64,000 nt of DNA, taken from NCBI GenBank assembly GCA_032690845.1, contig CM064417.1, positions 26,299,833 through 26,363,832 of the forward strand. Reading direction: 5' to 3'. The stretch comes from Eleusine coracana subsp. coracana (taxonomy: Eukaryota; Streptophyta; Magnoliopsida; Poales; Poaceae). Position numbers and translations under genes: made by a program. Below the pieces are notes generated by a model, which made no database searches, was not told the DNA's origin, and saw only the letters and a program-made list of their open reading frames with translations. Below are positions 34,847 to 45,924 of this stretch, piece after piece; positions within the stretch are counted from its first letter, which is position 1, and each line of letters starts with the position of its first letter.

Positions 34847-37800
34847 GTGCTTAGCACACAAGTCCAGCAGCCCGAGATGATGCAGCGACATAACTTGTTC
34901 CAGATTTTCTTCGTCATCAAGAACCGTCGGGCACGTGTCATCATTGATGGAGGAAGCTGCAACAATTTGGTGAGTTCTGATGTGGTTAAGAAGCTTGATT
35001 TGACCACACGCCCACATCCACATCCATACTACATTGAGTGGTTAAATGACTCTGGAAAAGCTAAGGTAACACAAACTTGCAGAGTTCCTTTTTCCATTGG
35101 TTCCTATGTGGATTCTGTTGATTGTGATGTTGTACCCATGCAAGCTTGTTCACTTTTATTGGGTAGACCTTGGGAATTTGATAATGATGCTGTACACCAT
35201 GGTAAAAGTAATAAGTACACTTTTATGCATAAAGGAACTAAAATTACTTTGTTACCAATGACCCCTGCTGAAATTGTACAAGCTGATTTAGAACGAGCTG
35301 CTAGTTTGAAAAATAAACGCCCTGAAATTCAGCAACCTGTTAATTCTGCTTCTACACCAAGTAATGTTAATGATTCTTCATGTTCTAAGGGTGCTGCAAT
35401 TAAATTACAAGGTCGTTCATGTCTTGCCACAAAATCTGAGCTTGCTGAAATTTCTACTGATGATATTTGCTATGCTTTGATATGCAAACAAGCCTTGTTT
35501 TTGCTTGGTGATATTGCTTCTAGTGCTTTGCCTCCTGCTGTCACTAACCTTTTGCAGGAGTATGAGGATGTTTTCCCAGCTGAGATACCCCCGGGATTGC
35601 CACCTTTGAGAGGGATTGAGCATCAAATTGATTTGATTACTGTTGCTACTTTACCAAATCGTGCTGCTTATAGGACCAACCCTGAGGAGACTAAGGAGAT
35701 ACAACGACAAGTCCAAGACCTTTTGGATTGTGGGTATGTTCGTCAATCACTTAGTCCTTGTGCTGTTCCTGTACTTTTGGTTCCTAAGAAAGATGGTTCT
35801 TGGCGTATGTGTGTAGATTGTAGAGCCATTAATAACATTACTATTAGGTATCGTCATCCTATTCCTAGGCTAGACGACATGCTTGATGAGTTATGTGGTG
35901 CTATAATTTTCACTAAAATTGATTTGCGTAGTGGCTACCATCAAATTAGAATGAAACTTGGAGATGAATGGAAAACAGCTTTCAAAACCAAATTCGGGTT
36001 GTATGAGTGGTTAGTAATGCCTTTTGGGTCAACTAATGCACCCAGTACTTTCATGCGTTTGATGAATGAGGTTTTAAGACCTTTTATTGGCAAATTTGTG
36101 GTTGTTTATTTTGATGATATCTTGATTTATAGCAAATCCATGGATGATCATATGATTCATTTGCGTGCTGTTTTTGATGCTTTGCGAGTTGCACGTTTAT
36201 TTGGTAACCTTGAGAAGTGCACCTTTTGCACGGATCGAGTCTCTTTTCTTGGCTATGTTGTGACTCCACTGGGAATTGAGGTGGATGAGGCGAAGATTGA
36301 AGCCATAAAGAGCTGGCCTGTACCAAAAACTATCACACAGGTGAGGAGTGTTCTTGGTCTTGCAGGTTTCTACCGCCGCTTTGTCAAAGATTTCAGCACC
36401 ATTGCATGAGTTGACAAAGAAGGGCGTTGACTTCCATTTTGGTAAGGTACATCATGAGTCTTTTGATGCTTTGAAGGACAAACTTACACATGCACCATTG
36501 CTGCAATTACCCAATTTTGATAAGACTTTTGAGCTTGAATGTGATGCTAGTGGTATAGGCATTGGTGGTGTTCTGATGCAAGATGGTAAACCTGTTGCAT
36601 ACTTTAGTGAGAAAATTACTGGGCCTGTTTTGAATTATTCCACGTATGATAAGGAACTATATGCACTTGTACGTTCTTTAGAGACGTGGCGTCATTATTT
36701 GTTGCCCAAAGAATTTGTTATTCATTCTGATCATGAATCACTTAAGTATATTCGTTCTCAAGGCAATTTGAATCGTAGACATGCTAAATGGGTTGAGTTT
36801 ATTGAGTCTTTTCCTTATATTATTAAACATAAGAAAGGGAAGGATAATGTGATTGCTGATGCTTTATCTAGGCGATATACTTTGTTGTTTCAACTTGATT
36901 GTAGAATTTTTGGACTTGAGGCAATTAAGAACAATATGTTGCTGATGTTGATTTTAAAGATGTATTGCTGCACTGTAAAGAAGGTCGTGCTTGGCACAAA
37001 TTTGTGTTGAATGATGGATTCTTGTTTAGAGCTAACCGCCTATGCATTCCAGTTGGTTCTGTTCGTCTTTTGTTGTTGCAGGAGGCGCATGGAGGTGGAT
37101 TGATGGGTCATTTTGGTGCTAAGAAGACAGAGGATATTTTGGCCACACACTTCTTTTGGCCAAGGATGAGGAAAGATGTTGAGCGTTTTGTTGCTCGCTG
37201 CACTACATGTTAAAAAGCTAAGTCTCGATTGAATCCACATGGTTTATACATGCCACTTCCTGTTCCTTCTATTCCTTGGGCGGATATTTCTATGGACTTT
37301 ATTTTAGGACTGCCTAGGACTAAGAGGGGGAGCGATAGCATTTTTGTTGTCGTGGATCGTTTTTCCAAGATGGCACACTTTATATCATGTCATAAAACTG
37401 ATGATGCTAGTTATATTGCTGATCTTTTTTTCAAAGAAATTATACGTTTGCATGGTATGCCTTCTACTATTGTTTCAGATCGTGATGCAAAATTCTTGAG
37501 TCATTTTTGGCGCACGCTTTGGAATAAGTTGGGTACAAAGTTGTTATTTTCTACAACTTGTCATCCACAAACTGATGGATAAACTGAGGTTGTGAACCGC
37601 ACTTTGGGTACTATGTTGCGAGCTGTTTTGAAGAAAAATTTGAAGCAATGGGAAGAATGCTTATCTCATGTTGAGTTTGCTTATAATCGGGCAACACATT
37701 CTACTACCAAGGTAAGTCCATTCAAGGTAGTGTATGGTTTTGATCCCCGTACTCCACTTGATATACTTCCTCTACCTATTAATGAGAGAGTTCATATTGA

Positions 37801-38482
37801 TGCTAAGGAGCGTGCTGAATTTATTTTGCAAATACATGAGACCACTAGACTTAGCATTGAAAAGATGAATAAAAAGTATAAAATTACTGGTAGTAAGGGA
37901 AGAAAGGAAGTAAAGCTTGATGTAGGAGATTTAGTGTGGTTACACTTAAGGAAGGATAGATTTCCAGAATCGAGAAAGTCTAAACTAATGCCTAGAGCTG
38001 ATGGTCCATTCAAAATAATAGAGAAGATTAATGATAATGCATACAAACTTGAGTTGCCTCCCGAGTTCGGGGTTAGTCCTATTTTTAACATTTCAGATTT
38101 GAAACCATACTTGGGAGAAGAGGATGAGCTTGAGTCGAGGACGACTCCACTTCAAGAGGGGGAGGATGATGAGGACATCACTCCTATGGATACACACAAC
38201 ACTCCTCCAAATCTGGACTTGCAAGGTCCAATGACTAGAGCTCGTGCACGACAACTAAATTTAGAGGTGAGCTCGTTCCTACGTTCTTCGCTATATGTTA
38301 CTTTTGAGAATGGTTTGCTACCTAATGATTATTTTATGATTAGAAACCATGGAGAGGACCAGGAGATGATGGAAGAACGATTTGGGAATGTGGAGGACCA
38401 GCAAGGGCTTGGAAGCCAAAGTGGAGGCCCAATCAAAACCGACTTCGAGTCTGTTTCGGGGCCCAGGACCAGTCTGTACTAG
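34847..38482 (+). pseudogene. gypsy-B pol: protease, RT, RNase H, integrase
   Basis: Protease with IIDGGSCNNLVSS (about 34940). RT with PVLLVPKKDGSWRMCVDCR, FTKIDLRSGYHQIRM and the active site YFDD (36107-36118). The frame 33989-36409 ends after FVKDFSTIA through a frameshift that looks like loss of one copy of an 11-bp direct repeat. RNase H follows in the next frame (ELECDASGIGIGGVL, YDKELYALVRSLE, IADALSRR). Integrase has the zinc region (H..H, C..C near 37150-37212), then a TAA stop at 37211-37213. Its core has MDFILGLPRTKRGSDSIFVVVDRFSKMAHF and SDRDAKF, with a second TAA at about 37580. Both TAA stops fit CAA-to-TAA changes. The last 105 codons lie within the 3' LTR. Four breaks, otherwise complete. 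Confidence 0.93.
38154..38166 (+). other. gypsy-B polypurine tract
   Basis: AAGAGGGGGAGGA lies immediately before the 3' LTR and within the pol frame. It is the expected primer for plus-strand synthesis. Confidence 0.88.
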
Positions 38483-39088
38483 AACGGTCGCCCAAGACGC
38501 ATACAGACTCGGATTTGGACGTTCTACATATGCACGGAAAGATAAGGAGAAGACCTTTCCAATGCCGCTGGCCTCATGTCAAAATTCATCCGGAGTCATC
38601 GGGAATCGTCAAAACAAGAGAGAGTCCAGAATCTGTGTCGGTGCTGTGTCGCCTATTTTTTGCCTTTGGGCTTTGTATCTAGTTGAGCCCAATTAGGGGC
38701 ACGTCCAGAGGGTCTTGCACGACCCTAGGGTCTTTATATACAGCAGCAGCCGCACCATTAGGGTTGGGGTTTTGCTTAGATCAATTCTATTCATAAACAG
38801 TTTTGCCGTTCATCGGTTTGTGAGACCCCAACTTCGAGAGTTTAATCATACATCTGCAATTGTGTTGCATTCTTCGTTGTTCTTGCTTGTGTTCTTGATT
38901 CGCAGGCAGGGATTAGCCTTCTCGGCGAGGTCAATCGTCTTTTGGACGGTTGATAACCAGAGGAGACGTCGTGCTGCGATTGCGGGGTTTAGAACGTGCT
39001 GTTCTGAAGCCGGATCGATTTGTGTGTCCTCCGACCAAATCAACTTACCAAGAACCTTTCGGAAGATCGGGAACCCTTGTCCACATCA
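38167..39088 (+). repeat. gypsy-B 3' LTR
   Basis: 922 bp, nearly identical to 31279-32202. Differences are scattered substitutions and a 2-nt deletion near 39028. The pol frame runs on to 38482. Confidence 0.93.
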
Positions 39089-39361
39089 CAGCGTGTGCTT
39101 AGCACACAAATCCAGCAGCCTGAGATGATGCAGCAACATAATTTGTTTCAGATTTTCTTCATCATCAAGAACCCCCGAGCACATGTCATCATTGATGGCG
39201 GAACCTACAACAATTTAATAAGTTCTAATGTAGTGAAGAAGCTTGATTTGACCACACGCCCACATCCACATCCATACTACATTCAGTGGTTAAATGACTC
39301 TAGAAAAGCTAGGGTAACACAAACTTGTGTCGAGGATGACTCCACTTCAAGAGGGGGAGAA
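39089..39361 (+). pseudogene. gypsy-A protease remnant joined to its polypurine tract
   Basis: Continues gypsy-A after the CAGCG duplication: VLSTQIQQPEMMQQHNLFQIFFIIKN, then IIDGGTYNNLISS (protease; Cys of gypsy-B is Tyr here) and NDSRKARVTQTC. At about 39328 it jumps to the sequence that precedes the 3' LTR (SRMTPLQEGEN). Compared with gypsy-B about 3.05 kb of pol is missing, with a short CTTG match at both deletion edges. Confidence 0.9.
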
Positions 39362-39912
39362 TGATGAGGAAATCACTCCTATGGATACACACAACACTCC
39401 TCCAATTCTAGACTTGCAAGGTCCAATGACAAGAGCTCGTGCACGACGACTAAATTTAGTGGTGAGCTCGTTCCTACGTTCTTCGTTATATGTTACTTTT
39501 GAGAATTATTTGCTACCTAATGATTATATTATGATTAGGAACCACGGAGAGGACCAGGAGATGATGGGAGAAGGACTTGGGAATGTGGAGGACCAGCAAG
39601 GACTTGGAAGCCAAGGTGGAGGCCCAATCAAAACCGACTTCGAATATGTTTTGGGGCCTATGACCAGTCTGCACTAAAACGGTCACCCAGGACGCATACG
39701 GACTCGGATTTGGACGTTCTACATATGCACGGAAATATAAGAAGAAGAAATTTCCAATGTCGCCCGTCTCATGTCAAAATTCGTCCAGAGTCCTCGGTAA
39801 TTGTCGAAACAATAGAGGGTCCAGAATCTATGTCGGTGCTGCGTCGCCTGTTTTTTGCCTTTGGGCTTTGTATCCAGTTGAGCCCAATTAGGGGCACGTC
39901 TAGAGGGTCTTG
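39362..39912 (+). repeat. gypsy-A 3' LTR, part 1
   Basis: Begins TGATGAGGAAATCACTCC after a polypurine tract (AGAGGGGGAGAA). It is interrupted after TCTTG (39908-39912) by the solo LTR and resumes at 43601. Confidence 0.92.
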
Positions 39913-42900
39913 TGAGGCGTCCCTTCCCGGAGGATCGCGGTCTCAAAGGTGCTAATAACGTAGACACTTGATAATACAACATTTGTCCCTTTTAAGTTAA
40001 GTTATTACATAAATAGAGTACTAAAGTGTAGCGGAATATTATAATTAAGGATTTGTTTGAAAACAGCGGAAGAAAAATAACAAAAGTTCTATGAGCTCTC
40101 AATGATACAGCGGTAGTAATAATCCATGCCCAGAGAACCATTACCCTAGCAGCACGCAACAATCACTACGGCGGTAAATCAGACTCCCAGTGGGCAGTCC
40201 AACCCTCAGGGACTTGCATGTCCCAAGGCATCACATCTACAGGGAATTCTATATCTTCATTACCTGAAAAACAACAATGGCACAAAGGCTGAGTACTAAT
40301 TACCCAGCAAGACTTACCCGTCGAAAGACTTGCATTGGCTCTAATAGGATGGCTATTTAAAAAGACTTGCACTAAGCATCGTATTAGTTCTACCAAATTT
40401 TATTTAGCCAAGTTAATTGGGTAGGGCAGAAATATAACTTTAGTGGAGCAACATAAATAATGAAATCAATATAGGAAGTAATACAAAATAAGAGCAGCAG
40501 TAATAATAATCAACAATAAGCAAATAATCAACTTTTGTAGCATCATGTGAACTACGTGATGACTTAGTGACCAAGCGGTACTCATTACTACGAGTGACAG
40601 CAATTGCAATCGATTTACACCAGCTGGGAAAACCCGAGAGACACGACACATACGCACGAATTAAGGTCGTATATGGCAACCTTTTGCAATAAAAGAACTT
40701 ACACCTCAGGCCGGGTGTGGTGACATCGAGTGGGCATACCGTTCTGCCAACAGTCAATAACCAATGCACCTTAACCAATCCTATTGCAAGTAATTGTTAA
40801 TGCTACATCGGTTTACTAGTGCCCATAAACTAGCATGCATTCGGTACTGTTCAAAAGTTGATCAAGGGGCCAACAACGGACGGGTCCTAGGTTTGAATAG
40901 GCAGGGCTACCGCAGTCAACAGCCATATGTTGCTGCAAACCTACACATGCATTATCCCTGCCCGGTCATAACATCAAAAGTAAACTTATTTCCATTAAGT
41001 TCAAATTTAGTGATCAAGTTCATCCTCTTAGTACGAATAATAAAACTAACACTATTATTCAATTACTAAGCATAGCAGCACAGTACCGGATCCTTCCAAG
41101 ACTCATATAACAGTAACACAGGTCATTTGGGGTATCATGCAAAGTGGGTTTTCGATCAACTCCTATTGACCTAATACAACAATCAAATATAGACACTAGT
41201 AGTGATGTTAAACTAGCAACTTTGTAAAAAGACGAATGCAAATCGGGGCTTGCCTTGATCGAGACTAGTGTTAGCAACCTCTACTTATTGCTCCTGAAAG
41301 TCAATATCCTTCTGAAAATCCCCTTCTTGCTCCTGGTTGTCGTTACCTATATGATGGAAAATGTGTTAACGATATTATCGTAATACCGTTACATGCAATG
41401 ATATGATGAATGCATAATGCAGTAGTGTTTTAGTACCAACAATCTTATTAATATGTTCTCGAAGTCATATGCTTCAAAGAAGCAAATTAGAATTTCATTA
41501 TTTTATGTGTGTTAACCATTTAAATGAGGTTAGTATAATTCTATGAACAATTAATGCAATTAATATAGTAAAAAGGTGTTACTAGGCTTGACTATTTTAT
41601 TATGAACAGGTACATATATGAACATTATTTTTACCAAGTCACAGCATCTAAACATTAGTATTTTACTTACTAGCATTTATATAAGCTAAAGCACCAAATA
41701 AATCATAGAGTGTGAAATTATGTAAATTTAACATAACCAAAATTCAGGGTTATGTAATATCATGAAATAACAGTGCATGCAAAAGATTAGAATTAATTTT
41801 CATTTCTTGAATTTATGAGGATTTAGTTTGTGTTTGCACAAGTTAAATTAATTATTGAAAATTCTTTGATAGAAGTAGCTGGTTATCATTTTTATAAAAT
41901 AGAGCACATTTTTATGAGATGAACAAACTTGGTTTGAGGTCAATTGGATTTGAAATGAATTTACTATGATTTTTAGAAGTTTTGACTGTTTTTTTGGACT
42001 TTCTAAGTGCTTATTGGCTTGCCACGTCGGCGCCGCGTGGGCTGCCAGTAGGCGCCAGCTCAGCTGCCATTCAGCATAGCCGGAGCGTGACGGTGCGCGG
42101 CCGGAGGGCTTGCCGTAGGGCGCTATGCAGACCGGAAGCTCATCGCGAGAGGAGAGAAAAGGTGCGCGCAGCGAGGCGGGAAGGATGGAGGGGTTCGCGA
42201 AGTGGAAAACTCACCGTAGATAGGTCGCCGTCGAGAGGCGGCAGAGCGGAGGTCTTTGGCGGTGTAGCGATTTAGCCAGGAGGCAGCAAAGGGGTCGCGG
42301 TTTGCTCCTACAACTTCACGACAGCTTGATGATCATCGGCATATCGTTGGCTTTCGTCGCAGGGGACCGGAGCATAAGGCTCGTCGGCGAGGCGGCACCA
42401 TCGGGAATTGTCAGTACCAGGGCAGCACCGGGGAAAACCGAGAGGCCGTCATCTGGAGTTGATGAATCGAGGAAGGAAAAGGTCAAGGCAACGTCTCGAG
42501 TAGTTGTTCAATCACAGAAGAAGGAATGGGCTTCGATGGCTCATCGGCGGCGGGCAATTTGGGCAGGGACCAACGGAGCTTGCCGGGGATGATCTCTCGG
42601 TGCTTGGCCAAATTCACGTGGAAGCAAGGCAGAACCCGACCCAGGCAATGATGTGGGAGATAGCAGGTGCCAGGGCGTGTTGCTTTGCAGTAACGGGGAG
42701 GTTCTGGTGGCGGTGTTTGCGAGCACGAGCTTGTGCTCTGTAATGGCGGAATGGAGGAGGGGGAAAGAGAAAAGGAAGAGTACAGAGCAGAGGGCAGAGA
42801 GGGAGTGTGGCTGTGAGGGTCACAGACGCCTCTTAAAGTCGCGTAGAGGGTAGTGGGGTGGTTGGCAGCCGGGAAGCAGCGATGGCGCTCGACATTGAAG

Positions 42901-43595
42901 TTTTGCCGGCCGACATGGCTGGCATTTAGGGGCGGGAAGAGAAGGCCATTGGACGGCGCTCGCGGTAGAGGTGACGGATGGGACAACACGGGCTGAGCAG
43001 GGCGACATGCGGGCACTGTAGCGGCGTGGAGTTCTGAGGTGAAACGGTGGCGTGTAGAGGCGCTAGCGTGCTTGCCGGGGCTGGCCTGCGCCAATGGAGG
43101 AAGAAGAAAGGAAATTTTGCATTGCACCCCTTCTATTCTTTCAAAATTCAAAAATAGGTCCCTGATTTCAATTATTTCAGAATAAAATAGCTACATGGCC
43201 CAAAATAATATGGGATTTTGCACATAGGTCCCTTGTGAGATTTCTAGTGCTCTGGTAGGACCTAATTCACCAGATAATTTATAACTATTTTATAATTATT
43301 TCTCCATTATGAAAGGTTTCTAAGTTTAAATTAATTGTTTGAGGTATTTCCAAATATGGTAAAATGCTCATTTAATTTATAAAATTCTATTTTATCATTA
43401 CTAAAATGATTATGAAATTACTTGGCATATGTTGTATAGAAACTTTTTAACTTGCCTCTCAATCTTGGTTGCAGGGTTTTTATTTGTCTATAATTAATTG
43501 AAGTTGGGTGGGGACTCTATCATTTTATGTTACACTTAGCTATAATTTATGGTCTACATACTTGTAAAGTAGAAATGAGACACCTGGGTGTCACA
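39913..43595 (-). mobile_element. 3.7-kb solo LTR of a large-LTR retrotransposon
   Basis: 3,683 bp starting TGAGGCGTCCC and ending GGGTGTCACA, with TCTTG on both sides (39908-39912, 43596-43600). TG..CA ends and a 5-bp duplication fit an LTR left after recombination removed the internal region. No LTR pair, primer site or coding is present. The end reads TGTGACACCC on the minus strand, a common start for grass gypsy LTRs, so minus orientation is favoured. A GC-rich, purine-biased block (about 42010-43110) stands out against AT-rich flanks and gives only spurious ORFs. Confidence 0.82.
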
Positions 43596-43600
43596 TCTTG

Positions 43601-43891
43601 CATGACCCTAGGGTATTCATATACAGCCGCCGCTCAACCATTAGGGTTCGGGTTTTGCTTAGATTAATTATATTGCATTCTTCTTTGTTCTTGCTTGTGT
43701 TCTTGATTCGCTAGCAGGGATTAGACTTCTCGGTAAGGACCTTGGATGGTTGATAACCAGAGGAGATGTTGTGCTATGATTGCGGGGTTCTAAACGTGTT
43801 GTTTAGAAGCCGGATCAATTTGTGTTTTGCCTCCGCCTAAATCAATATTTACCAGAACCTTTCAGAAGATCGGGAACCCATCTCCACGTCA
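43601..43891 (+). repeat. gypsy-A 3' LTR, part 2
   Basis: Resumes with CATGACCCTAGGG and ends TCTCCACGTCA, then the CACCC duplication. About 70 bp present in other copies (around the CATAAACAGT segment) is missing near 43667. Confidence 0.9.
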
Positions 43892-43896
43892 CACCC

Positions 43897-44667
43897 TCTC
43901 CCACCAGCCCTACCTCTCCTTATATAGGCGTAAGGGTTGTCCTAAAGACCACTCTACCCTTGACCTACAATATATAGCCACCTACCTCCAAGTGCAAACT
44001 TGTCCATCTCTTTTCTCGTCGCCCGAACGCTCTCGGGCCCCTCACATCTTTGCTTGGCCTCAATGCAAGCTCCATGATGGTGCCACGTGCACATCCAATC
44101 ACCGCCACCGGTTTTAAGGCCCAAACTGGGAAACCGCCTTGCACGCTCCTCAAAGCACGATTTCTTGATGTCGACGCGTGTCACCTTGTCCCACGATCTT
44201 GACCACCGGCAAGTCTCTCCCGGTCCCGCTCCATTAGGCCCCCTTGTCACTTGCACCAGCATCCTGTTCACCTTGACAACACACCGTCTTCATCACCTCC
44301 ACGGTTTTGAGGCTTAACCGTGAAACTATCCATTCTTATTGCCTCTCCACATGTACGGTGTGAATCGCCCTTGACTTCACCCAGCCTCCCGATTGTCCGG
44401 CACCATGTCCCCAACTTGTGCTTGATCCTCTCGCCATTGACCGCCAAGTCGACTTCATTGACCTACACATCATGAGACAAGCAAACACATTTCCCTTCCC
44501 CTGCAACTTCTTCAACACCTTTACCAACTCCTATTAGTCATAATCATAACCTTGCACAAACTCAAGCAATCCCCAAATATCTGCATTTCAACTCAAACAC
44601 CAAATCAGCCAATGTCAATTACTCATCACATATTGCAAACCATGACACATATCAACATGGTTTCTTA
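43897..44667 (-). repeat. copia-2 5' LTR, part 2
   Basis: Outer half of the LTR begun at 26710, ending GGTTTCTTA before the GTGAC duplication. It contains CTTATATAGGCG (about 43918-43930), which on the plus strand resembles a TATA box, but the element reads the other way. ORFs here are not conserved. Confidence 0.78.
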
Positions 44668-44672
44668 GTGAC

Positions 44673-45618
44673 AATCTGCAGGGGTCTAGCGCCCTCCGAG
44701 TAGATGAACCGTGCAGGCAACTCGGAGCCCGTGAGCAGCTTGTAGGCCTCCTTTAGCACCGGCTGGGGAATGTTAGACCCGAACCCCTGCTGAGTGCGCC
44801 CGGCGTCATTGAAGTCCTGTTACAACCAGGCCGGCCACGAGCGCGCCCGTAGAAGAACCACGCCGGTGATGAGGAAGTCGAAGATCACGCCATTGACGGA
44901 ATGGTCAGCCGCTCCAAGAGTCGCAATCCTACTCATAATTGGGTCCAGGCAGTCATCGCGTGGCGATAGATGGTCCTAGAAACTTGGAACTGGGTTGGGC
45001 TGATGATGAGCTAGGCGAAGGCGGCGGGGGACCTCATCAAGCACCATGATGAACCATTGTTGCCGCCACCTCTCGATCTTGAGCTAGGGGGCGTAGTCGA
45101 TATACTCATCCCTTGAGCGGATGGAAAGTCGCATGCTCCCTACCGGGTCGCTCCTATCGGTCTTCAACACCCTGAAAAAGCGTTGGAAGATGGCGACAGA
45201 CGACATCACCCCGACGAACGCCTCTCAAAGGTGCCCGAACGCCGCCAACATGATGACGGCGTTGGGGCCGAGGTGCGTCATCTAGAGGCCATACGACACC
45301 AAGAACTCCATGAAGAACTTGGAGAATGATAGCACTAGCCCAGCCATGATGAAGATGCCGAAGTTGATAACCTCCGGAGCCACAACTAGCGGTGGCCGGC
45401 ATGTAAACGTGGAATGATGGGTCAACCGGATCCACCACCAAGAATAGCCGCATCCGATCTAGGGACTGGTCAGAGCGGAAGATGGAGCACGGCAGCTACC
45501 CTGCGGGCGCCCCTCCGCCGATGTCGGGTGATTGGTGGCCGACCCATTCATCACCCACGGAGATGGAATCCCGACTCACCGGGACGCCCGGACCGTGGCT
45601 TCGATGATGTCCAGCCAT
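44673..45618 (-). pseudogene. Outer element gag, N-terminal part with Transposase_28-like domain
   Basis: Start ATG at 45618 (minus) gives MAGHHRSHGPGVPVSRDSIS. After frame changes the sequence reads INFGIFIMAGLVLSFSKFFMEF, then MTHLGPNAVIMLAAFGHL and EAFVGVMSSVAIFQRFFRV. This pattern of a small hydrophobic domain is typical of the Pfam Transposase_28 ('putative gypsy type transposon') family of grass elements. It goes on through IERWRQQWFIMVLDEVP and NIPQPVLKEAYKLLTGSELPARFIYSEGA to LQIVT at the copia-2 junction. At least five stops. The family's role is not established; it is usually regarded as the gag-like ORF of non-autonomous elements. Confidence 0.65.
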
Positions 45619-45924
45619 GACCGGCACTGAACTAGAGGAAGAGAGCGCGAGGAAGAAAGCGAAGGAGAGAGTAGAGCTAGGAGGCGACGACAATGGCGAG
45701 AGGAGTTGGAAGAGGCAAGATTTGTGGGTGTACAGGAAATGGTACCCCCACCCCCATTCAAAGATTTGAAGACTGGGATGGAACCAGCGCGGAACCCGAG
45801 CCATTAGGGCACGGCGTTTCGCGTCCCGGTGATCTAGCAGTGAAGATACCTATGGACGCTGATGGGTGGCCCCAGCCCTAGGAGTGACCCACGCACCAGT
45901 GGCCGGGGCCGGGGGCTCCTATCG
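45619..45924 (-). other. 5' flank of the outer element gag
   Basis: Probable untranslated leader of the minus-strand gag. No conserved coding and no certain primer site. The right-hand limit is where an LTR-like sequence starts (TGTAAGGGGATCGGGGGTCC). Confidence 0.4.

Larger units (their letters stand above)
31279..39088 (+). mobile_element. gypsy-B: near-complete Ty3/gypsy element inserted in gypsy-A
   Basis: 7,810 bp flanked by CAGCG (31274-31278 and 39089-39093). LTRs are 924 and 922 bp with TGATG..CATCA termini and about 17 differences by eye (roughly 2%). It has a primer site, leader, gag, protease, RT, RNase H, integrase and polypurine tract in gypsy order (integrase last). The host sequence on both sides is gypsy-A gag/protease, so this is an insertion into a relative. 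RT, integrase and LTR features suggest a chromovirus without a visible chromodomain. Confidence 0.95.
27730..43891 (+). mobile_element. gypsy-A: Ty3/gypsy element with internal deletion, hosting gypsy-B and a solo LTR
   Basis: Flanked by CACCC at 27725-27729 and 43892-43896. Layout: 5' LTR 27730-28640, primer site, leader, gag (29873-31278), gypsy-B insertion, a short pol remnant (39089-39361) and a 3' LTR split by the solo LTR. Rejoined it would be only about 4.7 kb, as most of pol has been deleted. It lies in the copia-2 5' LTR. Confidence 0.92.
19668..44667 (-). mobile_element. copia-2: Ty1/copia element split by gypsy insertions
   Basis: Minus-strand element flanked by GTGAC at 19663-19667 and 44668-44672. 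Order from its 5' end: 5' LTR (44667-26710, interrupted by gypsy-A), primer site, gag with two zinc knuckles, protease, integrase, RT, RNase H, a 1-kb spacer, polypurine tract, and 3' LTR (20088-19668). The LTRs share both ends: CTTCA next to the primer site, and TAAGAAACC at the start. The proteins are broken. Removing inserted elements would leave about 8.8 kb. Confidence 0.88.

Noticed and set aside
39020..39364. 114-codon open frame across the gypsy-B 3' LTR edge
   Set aside because: It is a chimera of LTR sequence and the gypsy-A protease remnant created by the insertion, not a gene.
42483..43151. 222-codon minus-strand frame in the solo LTR
   Set aside because: Low-complexity Pro/Ser/His-rich translation in a GC-rich block with equal-length frames on the other strand; no conserved motif.
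43910..43935. TATA-like box in the copia-2 LTR on the plus strand
   Set aside because: The element is on the minus strand and no plus-strand gene follows.
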